From: Arthrobacter sp. NtRootA1
GTDB taxonomy: Bacteria; Actinomycetota; Actinomycetes; Actinomycetales; Micrococcaceae
DNA: 64,000 nucleotides
Assembly (NCBI RefSeq): GCF_019976975.1
Contig: NZ_AP024630.1
Location: forward strand, 124,001-188,000
Direction of reading: 5' to 3'
Numbering within the stretch: position 1 is the stretch's first letter; each line of letters begins with the position of its first letter. Under the pieces are notes generated by a model, which did not search any database, had not been told where the DNA came from, and saw nothing but the letters and a program-made list of their open reading frames with translations. Positions 63,240-64,000 of this stretch are shown piece after piece. The position numbers were made by a program, and so were the translations under genes.

Positions 63240-64000
63240 GCGTTCATAGTCCGGCGGCCTCACCGGATGTAGGGGGCCGTGCCCGCTTCGCGATGCCCTC
63301 CACGCCGCGGCCCCCTTCATCCGCGTCCGCTGATCGCCCCGTGCGGGGGCGGCTTGAGCTTTGCGTCAGTGTGCGTGGCGGGAGGTCTGTTGCTTCTCGG
63401 CAGTTTCATGAGGGCGCTTTGAGAGTGTTGCGGCCGCACTATCTCGATCAGAGTGGGCAGGTTTGCTACGTCATCGTGAATCCTGGCGGGGCGTTTTTGG
63501 GGGCGGATTTGTTTGTTGTTGACGTGGAGGTCGAGGCTGGGGCGGATTTGTTGTTGACTACGCAGTCGGCTACGAAGGTTTATCGGACTCCGGGGTCGTT
63601 TGCTGAACAACGGATGCATGTGCGGCTGGGGGAGGGGGCGCGATTGGAGTTGTTGCCCGACCAGTTGATCGCCTACCGGGAGGCGAGCTATCGGCAGAAT
63701 TCGCGTATCAGTCTCCACCCGACGTCGAGCCTTGTCATGGCCGAGGTGGTCACGCCGGGGTGGTCGCCGGACGGCGGGGTGTTCCGGTACGAGGAGTTGC
63801 GGCTGCGCAATGAGATCCATGTGGAAATCGGGGAGGAGCCCCGGCTATTGGTTCTCGATAACCTCCTGATACGGCCGCCGCTGGGTGATGTAACTGGCTT
63901 GGGGTTCATGGAGGGTTTCAGCCACCTGGGATCGTTGGTGGTTGTTGATCCGAGGGTGGATCAGCGGCTTGCCGACGAGCTGCACCACGTGGCGGAGGAG
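63236..64000 (+). CDS. ureD: Urease accessory protein UreD, 5' part
   Basis: Open to the window end (255 codons visible). From residue 40 or so the protein is clearly UreD/Ure[61 protein letters not shown] and [20 protein letters not shown]. It is the scaffold that binds apo-urease for UreF-UreG. I chose ATG 63236 because it overlaps the ureG stop and the frame is open. Residues 10-29 are then encoded by the family B palindrome. A GTG at about 63340 is a possible later start. Codons are G/T-rich. Confidence 0.9.
   Translation, partial: MSVHSPAASPDVGGRARFAMPSTPRPPSSASADRPVRGRLELCVSVRGGRSVASRQFHEGALRVLRPHYLDQSGQVCYVIVNPGGAFLGADLFVVDVEVEAGADLLLTTQSATKVYRTPGSFAEQRMHVRLGEGARLELLPDQLIAYREASYRQNSRISLHPTSSLVMAEVVTPGWSPDGGVFRYEELRLRNEIHVEIGEEPRLLVLDNLLIRPPLGDVTGLGFMEGFSHLGSLVVVDPRVDQRLADELHHVAEE
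63264..63323. repeat. Palindromic repeat, family B, copy 2 (inside ureD)
   Basis: CGGATGTAGGGGGCC (63264-63278) pairs with GGCCCCCTTCATCCG (63309-63323) with one mismatch. The 30-nt loop (63279-63308) differs from that of copy 1 at a single base. Relative to copy 1, both arms have changed together. The repeat is read in frame in ureD. Confidence 0.85.

Overview
The window reads as a chromosomal segment of a high-GC Gram-positive actinobacterium of the family Micrococcaceae. The 16S signature regions, the rRNA leader sequences and the protein families (Lsr2, DisA-RadA, GAF-ANTAR proteins, tRNA-less rRNA spacers) fit Arthrobacter or Paenarthrobacter. That genus call is from recognition, not from a search.

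Layout. 1-0.7 kb: 3' end of a DHA2-type MFS exporter. 1.0-14.1 kb: two complete 16S-23S-5S rRNA operons in direct tandem, each with its own promoter, 16S and 23S processing stems and terminator, separated by a small DNA-glycosylase-like gene. 14.1-16.8 kb: three consecutive alpha/beta-hydrolase paralogues on the minus strand. 16.8-21.9 kb: lysS, a 57-residue membrane protein, lsr2 and clpC. 22-28 kb: a UGT-like glycosyltransferase, an S9 peptidase, an N-acetylglutamate synthase and an FAD-linked oxidase. 28.2-30.6 kb: PTS-type dihydroxyacetone kinase operon dhaKLM. 30.7-34.2 kb: small stress/envelope genes and two genes interrupted by in-frame stops. 34.3-39.0 kb: genome maintenance block mutY, disA (c-di-AMP synthesis) and radA. 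39.0-40.9 kb: a PAP2 phosphatase coupled to a FUSC-type membrane protein. 41.0-47.1 kb: phosphate uptake, with pstSCAB behind a probable PHO box facing a low-affinity PiT transporter and its DUF47 partner. 47.1-50.2 kb: a structured RNA candidate, tRNA-Lys(UUU) and a GH51 arabinofuranosidase. 50.2-53.4 kb: two hypothetical genes and three consecutive GAF-ANTAR regulators. 53.6-58.0 kb: a LacI regulator, a D-threonine-aldolase-like enzyme, a D-2-hydroxyacid dehydrogenase and an aminotransferase. 58.2-64 kb: DedA and the urease operon ureABCEFG with the start of ureD, which runs off the end.

The most unusual signals are not genes. (1) The tandem rRNA operons share about 5.8 kb of near identity that continues into the last codons of the downstream hydrolase, leaving a fossil of that gene's 3' end after the first operon. 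(2) Two 67-bp palindromes of the same design each overlap the stop codon of a gene. (3) A second palindromic family sits twice in the urease operon, with a conserved 30-nt loop and arms that change in a compensated way; one copy is translated in frame as part of UreD. (4) An 86-nt structured element with a perfect 13-bp closing stem lies upstream of the DUF47-PiT genes. (5) A VOC-family gene and an AraC-type regulator, 0.9 kb apart, each carry one premature stop.
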